DNA of 64,000 nucleotides from Jejuia sp049889775 (lineage in GTDB: Bacteria; Bacteroidota; Bacteroidia; Flavobacteriales; Flavobacteriaceae). The notes under the pieces were generated by a model. The model had not been told where the DNA came from. It searched no databases and worked only from the letters and a program-made list of their open reading frames with translations. Where the stretch lies: the NCBI GenBank assembly GCA_049889775.1, contig JBMHCT010000018.1, positions 62,001-126,000 on the forward strand, written 5' to 3'. The position numbers were made by a program, and so were the translations under genes. Below are positions 44,941 to 53,420 of the stretch, in pieces. The first letter of the stretch is position 1. Every line of letters begins with the position of its first letter.

Positions 44941-46254
44941 TTAGGCCTCTAAACGCTCGATTTTAGCTCCAATAGCCCTTAAGCGCTCATCAATATTCTC
45001 ATAACCGCGATCTATTTGCTCTATATTCATAATTGTAGAAGTACCTTTTGCAGATAATGCAGCAATAAGCAATGATACACCAGCACGTATATCGGGAGAT
45101 GTCATTGTTGTAGCTTTTAAAGTAGATTTAAAATCATGACCAATAACCGTAGCACGATGCGGATCACAAAGGATAATTTTGGCACCCATATCAATCAATT
45201 TGTCAACGAAGAATAGTCGACTTTCAAACATTTTTTGATGTATTAAAACGCTTCCTCTAGCTTGCGTTGCAACAACAAGAACAATACTTAATAAATCAGG
45301 TGTAAACCCTGGCCATGGCGCATCAGAAATAGTTAAAATAGAGCCATCTATAAAACTTTGAATTTCGTAACCATCAGTATGTGCTGGAATATGAATATCA
45401 TCGCCCTGTTTTTCAACTGTAATGCCAAGTTTTCTAAAAACATTGGGGATTACGCCTAAATCATTCCAACTCACATTCTTGATAGTCAATTCACTTTTTG
45501 TCATAGCTGCAAGACCTATCCAACTGCCAATTTCAATCATATCAGGTAACATTGTATGGTCCGTCCCACCCAAGCTTTTCACTCCATCAATAATTAACAT
45601 ATTTGAACCTACTCCACTTATTTTGGCTCCCATTCTGTTGAGCATCTTACAGAGTTGCTGTAAATAAGGTTCACAAGCAGCATTATAAATTGTAGTTTGT
45701 CCTTCAGCTAAAACAGCAGCCATAACAATGTTTGCAGTACCTGTAACCGAGGCCTCCTCCAAGAGCATGTAAGTACCTTTTAATTTTTTTGCCTCAACAC
45801 CATAAAATTGCTCTTCTCTACTGTAGCCGAACTTGGCACCCAATTTTATTAAACCTTCAAAGTGAGTATCTAATCGTCTTCTCCCAATTTTGTCACCTCC
45901 AGGTTTTGGTATATATCCTTTTCCAAAACGTGCTAAAAGAGGCCCTACAATCATTATGGAGCCTCTTAATCCACGTCCGTCTATTTTAAATTGATCAGAT
46001 TCTAAATATTCAAGATTTACTTCATGTGCTTGAAATGTATAAGTACCCTTTGCTAGTTTTTCAACTTTAACACCCAGTTTTTCAAGTAGCTTAATAAGTT
46101 TGTTAACATCAATAATATCTGGAATGTTATTGATGGTCACTTTTTCTGGTGTAAGCAGAACTGCACAAAGAATTTGTAATGCTTCATTCTTTGCACCTTG
46201 AGGCTGTATACTTCCTTTTAGTTTATGGCCCCCTTCAATTTTAAATGTTCCCAT
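44941..46254 (-). CDS. murA: UDP-N-acetylglucosamine 1-carboxyvinyltransferase MurA with Asp at the fosfomycin-target position
   Basis: First committed step of peptidoglycan synthesis: transfers enolpyruvate from PEP to UDP-GlcNAc. It is 437 residues, complete, with KLKGSIQPQGAKNEALQILC (Lys and Asn of the active site) and DIRAGVSLLIAALSAKG near the C-terminus. The active-site loop reads PKPGGDKIGRRRLD: the residue equal to E. coli Cys115 is Asp121. That substitution is known to keep activity but block fosfomycin alkylation. It is the last gene of DUF493-DUF4290-murA and starts eight bases after DUF4290. Confidence 0.96.
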   Translation of the reverse strand: MGTFKIEGGHKLKGSIQPQGAKNEALQILCAVLLTPEKVTINNIPDIIDVNKLIKLLEKLGVKVEKLAKGTYTFQAHEVNLEYLESDQFKIDGRGLRGSIMIVGPLLARFGKGYIPKPGGDKIGRRRLDTHFEGLIKLGAKFGYSREEQFYGVEAKKLKGTYMLLEEASVTGTANIVMAAVLAEGQTTIYNAACEPYLQQLCKMLNRMGAKISGVGSNMLIIDGVKSLGGTDHTMLPDMIEIGSWIGLAAMTKSELTIKNVSWNDLGVIPNVFRKLGITVEKQGDDIHIPAHTDGYEIQSFIDGSILTISDAPWPGFTPDLLSIVLVVATQARGSVLIHQKMFESRLFFVDKLIDMGAKIILCDPHRATVIGHDFKSTLKATTMTSPDIRAGVSLLIAALSAKGTSTIMNIEQIDRGYENIDERLRAIGAKIERLEA

Positions 46255-46262
46255 GAATTAGT

Positions 46263-46895
46263 TTAGTGGCGTTTTCTGGAGCGGTTAGAACCTTTCTTCT
46301 TTTTATTATTATTGTATTTACCTTTAGAACGTAATAGACTACTCGAATCTGATAAATCTTCCTCAGAATTTCTTAAATCTATTTTTCCGTTTGATAATTC
46401 ATAAAGGTGATCGAATATAACTATATCTTCAACCGTATCTTTATTCCAATTTAAAAAACACTTTTTCATGTGGTTAGCAATGGTGTATACCAAAGCTTCT
46501 TTTAATTCGCCCTCATCCCAAGTATTAGCAACATCTATCATCGTTTTAATATTGTTACCATAAAAACGATATTTAGGATGACTTTGAGGATATTCCAGTG
46601 GTTCTGGACGTTCTGACAATAATTCTTTGGAAGGTTTTGGAAACGGAGAGTCTACATCCAATTCAAAATTAGCCATGATAAACAACTGATCCCAAAGTTT
46701 ATGCTGAAAATCTGGAACATCACGCAAATGCGGTTGTAAATTACCCATTACAGATATAATGGCCTTGGCCAATTTTTCACGTTCTTCCTTTGTTTCTCGC
46801 GTTTTTGCATGGTTAATCATCTTTTGAAGATGGCGCCCATATTCGGGAATAATCAAATGCTCGCGCTCTGTATTATATTCTAAATTATCAATCAA
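46263..46895 (-). CDS. DUF4290 family protein
   Basis: A 210-residue protein conserved in Bacteroidota. The start MIDNLEYNTEREHLIIPEYG continues to RHLQKMINHAKTRETKEERE and is the DUF4290 signature; HPKYRFYGNNIKTMIDVANTW follows. The last 25 residues are Lys/Arg/Asn-rich (KYNNNKKKKGSNRSRKRH), suggesting nucleic acid or membrane contacts. It has no signal peptide. Almost always next to murA in this group in my recollection, so it may have an envelope link; function is unknown. Confidence 0.85.
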   Translation of the reverse strand: MIDNLEYNTEREHLIIPEYGRHLQKMINHAKTRETKEEREKLAKAIISVMGNLQPHLRDVPDFQHKLWDQLFIMANFELDVDSPFPKPSKELLSERPEPLEYPQSHPKYRFYGNNIKTMIDVANTWDEGELKEALVYTIANHMKKCFLNWNKDTVEDIVIFDHLYELSNGKIDLRNSEEDLSDSSSLLRSKGKYNNNKKKKGSNRSRKRH

Positions 46896-46946
46896 AATTG
46901 TGGTATTAAATATTCTAATGAAGTAGTTGCAAAGTACAAAAAAAAA

Positions 46947-47240
46947 CTAAAGGCTTATAACCCCTTCAATTTTTTCTGCAACTTCTTTATATTTCTCAAT
47001 TACGGCGTCCGGATTTTCCATTCTAACGTTTATGGAAACACTGGTGTACTTTCCGTTTTTGGATTCTATAGTATTAATTACAGCGCCCATGTTATCAAAT
47101 AATCCACCAACCTTTTTTATTTGAGAAGCATCGGTTTTAACAATGAATTTATAAAGATATTCACTTGGCCAGAGGGCAGTATTATATAACTGCGTCTTTA
47201 ATTTTTTATAAAATTCTTCCGGATTTGGAGTGTCGCTCAT
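46947..47240 (-). CDS. DUF493 (YbeD-like) family protein
   Basis: A 97-residue protein with the ferredoxin-like DUF493 fold: PSEYLYKFIVKTDASQIKKV, then KNGKYTSVSINVRMENPDAVIEKYK, matching the family's beta-alpha-beta pattern. YbeD of E. coli is the best-known member and is structurally ACT-like, with a possible regulatory role. It is the first gene of the unit leading to murA, 51 bases from DUF4290. Confidence 0.82.
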   Translation of the reverse strand: MSDTPNPEEFYKKLKTQLYNTALWPSEYLYKFIVKTDASQIKKVGGLFDNMGAVINTIESKNGKYTSVSINVRMENPDAVIEKYKEVAEKIEGVISL

Positions 47241-47328
47241 TTACTTTTTTAAGCTGCAAAGATACACTTTACTTTCTATTTTTTTTATAGAAGTTTAATT
47301 CCGATTTTTACACTTAAATTCTTTCATT

Positions 47329-47871
47329 TTGAATACTAAAAAAGTGGTCATTACTGGCGGTCCAGGAACAGGTAAATCAACCTTAATAAGCGCGCTTATC
47401 GAAAGAGGTTACACTTGTATGCCGGAAATATCTAGAGAGGTTACTTTAGAGGCTCAAAAAAATGGTATTGACCAACTTTTTTTAACCAATCCGTTGCTAT
47501 TTAGTGAATTGCTGTTGAAGGGAAGATTAGATCAATATAACACGTCCATCAAACCAAATACTGACATTGTATTTTTTGATCGTGCTATTCCGGATGTTTT
47601 GGCTTATATGGACTATATTGGAGATAGCTATCCTGATAGTTTTAGTGAAACTTCAAAAGACAACAAGTACGATATTGTTTTTATGCTAAAACCTTGGAAA
47701 GCCATTTACAAAAGCGATAATGAGCGTTATGAAAGTTTTGAGCAGGCCAAAGAGATTTACAAACACTTGTTAAATACTTATACATCACATAATTATCAAC
47801 CTATAGACGTACCTTTTGGAACAGTTGAAGAACGAACCGATTTCATTTTAAACACATTGTATTTAAAGTGA
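47329..47871 (+). CDS. P-loop ATPase/kinase-like protein (AAA_28 type)
   Basis: A 180-residue protein with Walker A GGPGTGKSTLISAL at its N-terminus and a DIVFFDRAIPDVLAYMDY segment resembling the AAA_28 family (also seen in NadR-like kinases). The later KPWKAIYKSDNERYESFEQA block is typical of this family. The start is TTG at 47329, giving MNTKKVVITGG; no ATG is in a suitable place. It is coupled to recQ by a four-base overlap. Function is unknown; nucleotide or nucleoside phosphorylation is possible. Confidence 0.8.
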   Translation: MNTKKVVITGGPGTGKSTLISALIERGYTCMPEISREVTLEAQKNGIDQLFLTNPLLFSELLLKGRLDQYNTSIKPNTDIVFFDRAIPDVLAYMDYIGDSYPDSFSETSKDNKYDIVFMLKPWKAIYKSDNERYESFEQAKEIYKHLLNTYTSHNYQPIDVPFGTVEERTDFILNTLYLK

Positions 47872-49775
47872 GTTTACATCCTATAAATATTTTAGAACGG
47901 TATTGGAAGTTTACCTCTTTTCGGGGTGAGCAAGAGTCTATTATAAATGCTGTTTTAGAAGGTGAAGATGTTTTTGCATTGATGCCTACGGGTGGTGGAA
48001 AATCTATTTGCTTTCAAATTCCAGCATTAATTAAAGATGGTATTTGTATTGTGATTTCACCTTTAATTGCCTTGATGAAGGATCAGGTTCAAAACCTAAA
48101 TTCTAAAAATATAAAAGCCCTAGCTATTACCAGTGATATCTCTAAAAGTGAATTAGACACCATGCTAGACAATTGTATTTATGGGAATTATAAGTTTTTG
48201 TATTTATCTCCTGAACGGTTACAGCAGGAACTGGTTCAAGATCGTATTAAGCAAATGAATGTGAATTTAATTGCTGTAGATGAAGCACATTGTATTTCGC
48301 AATGGGGTAACGACTTTAGGCCTGCGTATTCTAATATCATACAATTAAGAAGACTTCAACCATCTACAAATATTATTGCTTTAACTGCTACAGCTAAACC
48401 AAAAGTGGTTGAGGATATTGTAGCTCAATTAGATTTCATTCAACCTAAACTATTCCAACAATCGTTTTTTAGGGAGAACCTGAGCTATTTTGTACTTCAT
48501 GAGGAAGATAAATTTTATAAGCTGAATAGAATTCTAAACAAATACAAAGGCAGTTCTATTGTATACGTGCGAAATAGAAGGGCTACAATTGAAGTTTCTA
48601 CTTTTTTAGAATCAAATAACATAAGTGCAACCTTTTATCATGGCGGACTAAGCCATAAAGCAAAAAGCGACAATATGCAGGCTTGGATGCAGAATCAAAA
48701 ACAGGTTATGGTAGCCACTAATGCATTTGGAATGGGAATTGATAAAGCTGATGTAAAAACAGTAATTCATTTAAATTTACCCGAAAGCATAGAAAGTTAC
48801 TTTCAAGAAGCGGGACGCGCTGGAAGAAACGGAGATAAAACTTATGCAGTAATACTGAAAAACACAAACGATGAAACTTTGGTTAAAAATCAGTTTCTTA
48901 AAGTGTTACCAGATGTTGACACAGTAAAGCTAGTGTATAGAAAGTTGTGCAGTTTCTTTCAAATACCTTATGGTGAAGGCGAAAACACCACATTTAGTTT
49001 CAATTTTAATACATTTTCCAAGACCTATAATTTTAATACCATACTTTGCTATAATGCGTTGTTAATTCTTGACAGAAATAGTATTATTAGCCTAAGTAAT
49101 CGGTTTAAAAATAAAGTGTTGCTACAATTTATCATTGGTAACGATTCAATCTTTAAATACATTGAAGAACATGACAACACCGAAATTGTTATCAAATCTA
49201 TATTACGATCCTACGGTGGTATTTTTGATTATGAAACGGAGATTAACCTCTCCAAAATGGCATCTAAAGCTGGTGCAGAAGAATTTGAAGTAATTGAAAT
49301 TTTGCAACAACTTTTTAAAGATGACATTATTAATTTGAATATATCAAAAACCGATGCGCAAGTTACATTTATAGAACCCAGAGAAGACGATAGAACCATA
49401 AATAAAATCGCTACAATAATTAAGAAACAAAATGATTTAAAAACTGAACAAGTAAATGCTGTATTACATTACGTAAATAACGATGATGTATGTAAAAGCA
49501 TGCAATTGTTAAGTTATTTTGGCGAACAAAAAACTCAACCTTGCGGAATCTGCTCAGTTTGTATTTTAAAATCACAAAGTACAAGATCATTAAAGCTCGA
49601 AGAAATCAGAGTGAAAATCATCGAAATACTACAATCAGGCGATCAAACTTCAAGAAGATTAACTGAAATTATAGGCTGTAATTCTGAGCAAACCACCAAA
49701 GTATTAAAACAACTTTTAGAGCACAATATTTTAACCATTACAAAAACTAATACATATAAACTAAGCCATTTATGA
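47868..49775 (+). CDS. recQ: ATP-dependent DNA helicase RecQ
   Basis: A 635-residue 3'-5' helicase of recombination and repair. The motor domain has MPTGGGKSICFQIPAL (Walker A), VDEAHCISQWG (DEAH), ALTATA and the C-terminal helicase motifs VATNAFGMGIDKADV and QEAGRAGRNGD. The zinc-binding cysteines are in the segment CGICSVC, followed by a winged helix. An HRDC domain is not obvious, so this is the short Bacteroidota form. The start is GTG at 47868, which overlaps the preceding stop. The end overlaps fmt by four bases (ATGA). Confidence 0.95.
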   Translation: MSLHPINILERYWKFTSFRGEQESIINAVLEGEDVFALMPTGGGKSICFQIPALIKDGICIVISPLIALMKDQVQNLNSKNIKALAITSDISKSELDTMLDNCIYGNYKFLYLSPERLQQELVQDRIKQMNVNLIAVDEAHCISQWGNDFRPAYSNIIQLRRLQPSTNIIALTATAKPKVVEDIVAQLDFIQPKLFQQSFFRENLSYFVLHEEDKFYKLNRILNKYKGSSIVYVRNRRATIEVSTFLESNNISATFYHGGLSHKAKSDNMQAWMQNQKQVMVATNAFGMGIDKADVKTVIHLNLPESIESYFQEAGRAGRNGDKTYAVILKNTNDETLVKNQFLKVLPDVDTVKLVYRKLCSFFQIPYGEGENTTFSFNFNTFSKTYNFNTILCYNALLILDRNSIISLSNRFKNKVLLQFIIGNDSIFKYIEEHDNTEIVIKSILRSYGGIFDYETEINLSKMASKAGAEEFEVIEILQQLFKDDIINLNISKTDAQVTFIEPREDDRTINKIATIIKKQNDLKTEQVNAVLHYVNNDDVCKSMQLLSYFGEQKTQPCGICSVCILKSQSTRSLKLEEIRVKIIEILQSGDQTSRRLTEIIGCNSEQTTKVLKQLLEHNILTITKTNTYKLSHL

Positions 49776-50722
49776 AACAAGATTTAAGAATTGTATTTAT
49801 GGGGACACCAGATTTTGCAGTTGCAACTTTAAAACAGCTGCTAGAGGCCAATTACAATATTGTTGGTGTTATTACAGCCCCAGATAAACCAGCTGGAAGA
49901 GGCAGAAAGCTAAATGAAAGTGCAGTTAAAATTTATGCAAAAGACAATGGTTTAAACATTTTACAGCCTACAAATTTAAAAGCACAATCTTTTCTTGATG
50001 ATTTACAAGCATTAAACGCTCACTTACAAGTTGTAGTCGCTTTTAGAATGTTACCTAAAGTAGTATGGCAAATGCCCAAATACGGTACATTTAATTTGCA
50101 CGCCTCTCTCCTGCCAAATTATAGAGGTGCCGCTCCAATCAATTGGGCAATCATTAATGGTGAAACCGAAACTGGTGTTTCAACTTTTTTTATTGATGAA
50201 CAAATTGATACAGGTGCCATGATACTTCAAGAAAAAACAGACATTGACGAGAATGAAACTGCTGGAAGTTTACACGATAAACTGATGCATTTAGGTAGCA
50301 AACTGGTTTTAGATACTATCATCTTAATAGAAAATGAAGATGTAATTACCTCACCCCAAAAAGAAATTGTTGATATAAAAACAGCCTACAAACTAAACAG
50401 AGACAATTGTAAAATCAATTGGGACGATACAATTGATAATATCTACAATAAAATCAGAGGTTTGAGTCCATACCCCGCAGCATGGTCCGAGTTAGCTAAT
50501 GATGATGTTACCACGGATGTCAAAATATATGAAGCAAGAAAAGAAAATATCGAGCACCAAAAAGAAATTGGTCGCATACTCACTACAAAAAAAGAAATAA
50601 AAGTTGCGGTTGCAGAAGGCTTCATAAATATTACTAAAATCAAATTACCGGGTAAAAAATTGATGGATGCAAATGCGTTGCTAAATGGATACGAATTTCG
50701 TGAGGGAGCAAAAATGCGCTGA
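49772..50722 (+). CDS. fmt: Methionyl-tRNA formyltransferase
   Basis: Formylates initiator Met-tRNA using 10-formyltetrahydrofolate. It is 316 residues, with VFMGTPDFAVATLKQL at the start, the catalytic and cofactor-binding region NLHASLLPNYRGAAPINWAI (Asn, His and the SLLP loop) and GVSTFFIDEQIDTGAMI. The C-terminal OB-like domain includes IRGLSPYPAAWSE. It is the third gene of the ATPase-recQ-fmt unit and is coupled by overlap. Confidence 0.97.
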   Translation: MKQDLRIVFMGTPDFAVATLKQLLEANYNIVGVITAPDKPAGRGRKLNESAVKIYAKDNGLNILQPTNLKAQSFLDDLQALNAHLQVVVAFRMLPKVVWQMPKYGTFNLHASLLPNYRGAAPINWAIINGETETGVSTFFIDEQIDTGAMILQEKTDIDENETAGSLHDKLMHLGSKLVLDTIILIENEDVITSPQKEIVDIKTAYKLNRDNCKINWDDTIDNIYNKIRGLSPYPAAWSELANDDVTTDVKIYEARKENIEHQKEIGRILTTKKEIKVAVAEGFINITKIKLPGKKLMDANALLNGYEFREGAKMR

Positions 50723-50826
50723 GTCCTTATGATTACTCATTTTATTAAAATATCGTTAAAATACATATCTGTTGTTAACAAATGCTATAAGTTATCAACA
50801 AAACCTCCTATTTCCCTTGCTATTAC

Positions 50827-50856
50827 TTGCATGGATGCATAATCCGTATAAATTTG
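50827..50856 (+). promoter_or_regulatory. Promoter of the HU gene (flavobacterial -33/-7)
   Basis: TTG at 50827-50829, exactly 19 bases, then TAAATTTG at 50849-50856, a full match to the Bacteroidota consensus TTG-N19-TAnnTTTG. It is placed 57 bases before the HU start codon. Confidence 0.75.
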
Positions 50857-50912
50857 TAAAAGGATTTAACAAATAACGTTTAACCAATTTATTAATAATT
50901 AAATATTACATT

Positions 50913-51185
50913 ATGAACAAAACAGATTTAATCGATGCTATGGCGGAACATGCAGGAATCACTAAAGCTGCTGCTAAAAAAGCATTAGAATGTGCTCTTA
51001 TTGAAATTGAAGGTGCTTTACAAAAAGGAAACAGAGTATCTTTAGTAGGTTTCGGTTCTTGGTCAGTTTCTAAAAGATCTGCAAGAGAAGGAAGAAACCC
51101 TCAAACTGGTGAGACTATCAAAATCAAAGCTAAAAACGTTGTTAAGTTTAAAGCTGGATCAGATTTATCAAGTGCTGTAAACTAA
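50913..51185 (+). CDS. HU family DNA-binding protein
   Basis: A 90-residue nucleoid protein: MNKTDLIDAMAEHAGITKAA is the HU/IHF start and GSWSVSKRSAREGRNPQTGE is the DNA-wrapping beta-arm with the conserved GRNPQTG. It would bind DNA non-specifically as a homodimer. It has a consensus promoter and a strong terminator, and codon use fits a highly expressed gene (short, monocistronic). Confidence 0.96.
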   Translation: MNKTDLIDAMAEHAGITKAAAKKALECALIEIEGALQKGNRVSLVGFGSWSVSKRSAREGRNPQTGETIKIKAKNVVKFKAGSDLSSAVN

Positions 51186-51210
51186 TTATAAGTTTCAGAA
51201 TGAAATAGAA

Positions 51211-51243
51211 AATGTCTTCCAGATCTGGAAGACATTTTTTTTA
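51211..51243 (+). terminator. Terminator of the HU gene
   Basis: A perfect 12 bp stem AATGTCTTCCAG (51211-51222) / CTGGAAGACATT (51225-51236) with a two-base loop centre and a long T run after it. Confidence 0.95.
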
Positions 51244-51309
51244 TGCCTTTGCTAAAAGTTGCAATTGTGGTAAAATAATAGTAGTTTTAATTGATAAATG
51301 TTTTAAAAC

Positions 51310-51870
51310 ATGACGAGCACTACACCAAAAAAGGGGGATTTGTTGATAGCAGAACCAGCCATAATTGGAGATGTTTCTTTTAACCGCTCCATTGTTTTAT
51401 TGGCGGATCATACGCAGGAAGGATCAATTGGATTTATATTGAACAAACCTTTAGACTACACCATAAAAGATTTAATTCCAGAAGTTGAGGCCAAATTTAA
51501 AGTATATAATGGTGGACCCGTTGAACAAGACAATCTTTATTTTATACATAAAATCCCGGAATTAATCCCTAATAGTATTGAAATTTCATTGGGCATTTAT
51601 TGGGGAGGTGATTTTAACAAAGTAGCAGAACTTATTGCCAATAATACCATTCAAGAAAATGATATTCGTTTTTTTCTCGGGTACTCGGGTTGGGATGCCC
51701 ACCAATTAGAAGATGAGTTGAAAGGAAGTTCGTGGCTTGTTTCGGAAAATATTTATGAGAAGAATATTATCGAAAAGCATTATGAATCCTTTTGGAAAGA
51801 AAAAATGCTGGAACTCGGCGGGGAGTATAGTATATGGTCTAATGCTCCGGAAAATCCTAATTATAATTAA
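51310..51870 (+). CDS. YqgE/AlgH family protein
   Basis: A 186-residue member of UPF0301. Typical blocks: GDLLIAEPAIIGDVSFNRSI, ADHTQEGSIGFILNKPLD, YNGGPVEQDNLYFIH and FFLGYSGWDAHQLEDELKG. In Pseudomonas AlgH is linked to alginate regulation, but the family's biochemistry is unclear. Cytoplasmic. Its end overlaps that of the convergent aminotransferase gene by four bases. Confidence 0.93.
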   Translation: MTSTTPKKGDLLIAEPAIIGDVSFNRSIVLLADHTQEGSIGFILNKPLDYTIKDLIPEVEAKFKVYNGGPVEQDNLYFIHKIPELIPNSIEISLGIYWGGDFNKVAELIANNTIQENDIRFFLGYSGWDAHQLEDELKGSSWLVSENIYEKNIIEKHYESFWKEKMLELGGEYSIWSNAPENPNYN

Positions 51871-52709
51871 GCTAATCTTACTTCAATATTAAGTTTATCT
51901 AAAAGTTTTTTAGCTACTTCGTTATTAAATACTTTCTTCCTATACTTTGAAATATATTGAATTCCCATTATGGCATTAGTTATAAAAAGTTCATCTGCCT
52001 TTTGAAGTTCAAACGGAGATATTGAAGCTTCTTCAATTTCTAATTCAGGTATTTTTTTAGCTATTCGTAAAACTTGGGTTCGTATTATACCCTTTAAGCA
52101 TCCATCAGATAATGGTGGTGTTTTTATGACGTTGTCCTTCACCAAAAATATGTTTCCATTTAGCGCTTCAACCACTTTTTTATCGGTATTTAAAAGTAAA
52201 CAGTTCTGCAGTTCATTTTCATTAGCATAAATACTACCGATAACATTGATAGATCTATTGTTGGATTTTAAAGTAGACAATAATGTTGGTGCTATATAGT
52301 AATCCTTAAATAAATCTACCTTATAAAGATCATCATTAAACTCGAAAATAGAATTATCAAGGGGTCTGACGCTTATATTATAACCTACTGAATTTTGAGT
52401 AGGTAAATACAAACCACCTTCATTTCTATGCACTGTTAACTTTACTCTTGCACTTTGGTTTTGAAGTTGATTTGCATTTAGAGTTGCTTGAATTTGAGAC
52501 TTTAAAAATTCCATCGTAAAATTCATGGGAATTTCCATCCTCATAATACGCATTGAAGCCATTAGTCTAAAATAATGGTCTTCCCAAAACAGTACTTTCC
52601 CATTAGAAACTTTAATAGTCTCAAACAGAGCATCACCATAAGCATACCCTCTATTCTTTATAGATATTTGAGTACTATCGTCTAGGATATTTCCGTTAAA
52701 ATTTGTCAT
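51867..52709 (-). CDS. Class IV pyridoxal-phosphate aminotransferase / aminodeoxychorismate lyase-like
   Basis: 280 residues with the class IV fold: GYAYGDALFETIKV at the start (the G-D-ALFET motif of ADC lyase), a PLP lysine in the STLKSNNRSINVIGS stretch, and DGCLKGIIRTQVL, whose K-G-I-x-R is a signature. It may be PabC (aminodeoxychorismate lyase, folate), a branched-chain aminotransferase or a D-amino acid aminotransferase; the GDALFET start favours PabC. It is downstream of the START-like gene on the same strand. Confidence 0.82.
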   Translation of the reverse strand: MTNFNGNILDDSTQISIKNRGYAYGDALFETIKVSNGKVLFWEDHYFRLMASMRIMRMEIPMNFTMEFLKSQIQATLNANQLQNQSARVKLTVHRNEGGLYLPTQNSVGYNISVRPLDNSIFEFNDDLYKVDLFKDYYIAPTLLSTLKSNNRSINVIGSIYANENELQNCLLLNTDKKVVEALNGNIFLVKDNVIKTPPLSDGCLKGIIRTQVLRIAKKIPELEIEEASISPFELQKADELFITNAIMGIQYISKYRKKVFNNEVAKKLLDKLNIEVRLA

Positions 52710-52768
52710 AAAAAAATCCGCAATCTTAAATTTTTAAGTGCGGACAAAGATAAGGTTAAAATATTTTT

Positions 52769-53161
52769 TTACGCTGATCCAAGTACCTGTTTTAAATCTG
52801 AAATTTGATTTTCCCAAAGCATTTTTGCCTCATCAATTTCATCATCATCTGCAAAGTCGGTAACTATAAGAGATACATCTTTGGTAATCTCATCCACCTG
52901 AATTCTGATTTCAAAATAACAGGATAAATCATCTTCTTCATCTGCGAGCCATCTAAATTTTACACGCTCTCCACTTTTCTTACTTAGTAGTTTTGCTTGC
53001 TCTTCACTATCATCCCAAATAAAAGTGAACAACTCTCCTCTAGAGTTTACATTATCTGAAAACCACTCTTGTAAACCTGAAGGGGTAGAAATATATTGGT
53101 ATAATAACTGAGGTGAAGCATGTATTGGAAATTCTATTTCGAATTTAATTTTATCCTCCAT
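52769..53161 (-). CDS. START/SRPBCC-like (AHSA1-type) protein
   Basis: A 130-residue small-molecule binding fold: EIEFPIHASPQLLYQYISTP and GLQEWFSDNV (W-F turn), FRWLADEEDD, and the C-terminal helix MLWENQISDLKQVLG give the START-like SRPBCC pattern. Common in Bacteroidota near aminotransferase genes; ligand unknown. No signal peptide. It is 59 bases upstream of the class IV aminotransferase gene. Confidence 0.82.
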   Translation of the reverse strand: MEDKIKFEIEFPIHASPQLLYQYISTPSGLQEWFSDNVNSRGELFTFIWDDSEEQAKLLSKKSGERVKFRWLADEEDDLSCYFEIRIQVDEITKDVSLIVTDFADDDEIDEAKMLWENQISDLKQVLGSA

Positions 53162-53244
53162 AAATATCTTAAAAATTTAGCGTTGCTCAATATATACATT
53201 AATTTACTAGTTCTGCAATTATTTTGATAATATTTTGCGTAGGT

Positions 53245-53279
53245 TATATTTGCGAACGTAATATTTGTTATTATATTTG
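53245..53279 (+). promoter_or_regulatory. Tandem promoter elements of tRNA-Met
   Basis: TTG at 53250-53252, 19 bases, then TATATTTG at 53272-53279: a perfect match to the flavobacterial consensus, 12 bases before the tRNA. A second TATATTTG at 53245-53252 (with TTG at 53224-53226, spacing 18) may be an alternate promoter, and its last bases double as the -33 box of the first. Confidence 0.8.
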
Positions 53280-53291
53280 CAACCTCAAAAT

Positions 53292-53365
53292 GGCGAGGTA
53301 GCTCAGTTGGTTAGAGCGTCGGATTCATAACCCGGAGGTCTCGAGTTCAAATCTCGATCTCGCTA
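53292..53365 (+). tRNA. tRNA-Met (anticodon CAT)
   Basis: A 74-base cloverleaf: acceptor GGCGAGG/TCTCGCT with G-U closing pairs, D arm GCTC...GAGC (53301-53317), anticodon loop TTCATAA (anticodon CAT at 53326-53328), T arm TCGAG TTCAAAT CTCGA, discriminator A. CCA is not encoded. The anticodon stem has one A-C opposition next to the loop. The elongator tRNA-Met is the likeliest identity; an initiator is less likely because G1-U72 pairs, and lysidine-modified tRNA-Ile cannot be excluded. Confidence 0.9.
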
Positions 53366-53370
53366 CTACT

Positions 53371-53403
53371 AAAAATCCAAGGACAATGTTCTTGGATTTT
53401 TTT
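53371..53403 (+). terminator. Terminator of tRNA-Met
   Basis: An 11 bp stem AAAAATCCAAG (53371-53381) / CTTGGATTTTT (53391-53401) and a T run, directly after the tRNA. It also faces the convergent sulfatase gene, whose stop is 18 bases away. Confidence 0.93.
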
Positions 53404-53420
53404 ATTATGCATTCGGTATA

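Noticed and set aside
50792..50800. TTATCAACA resembling a DnaA box upstream of the HU gene
   Set aside because: A single one-mismatch 9-mer in AT-rich DNA is expected by chance.
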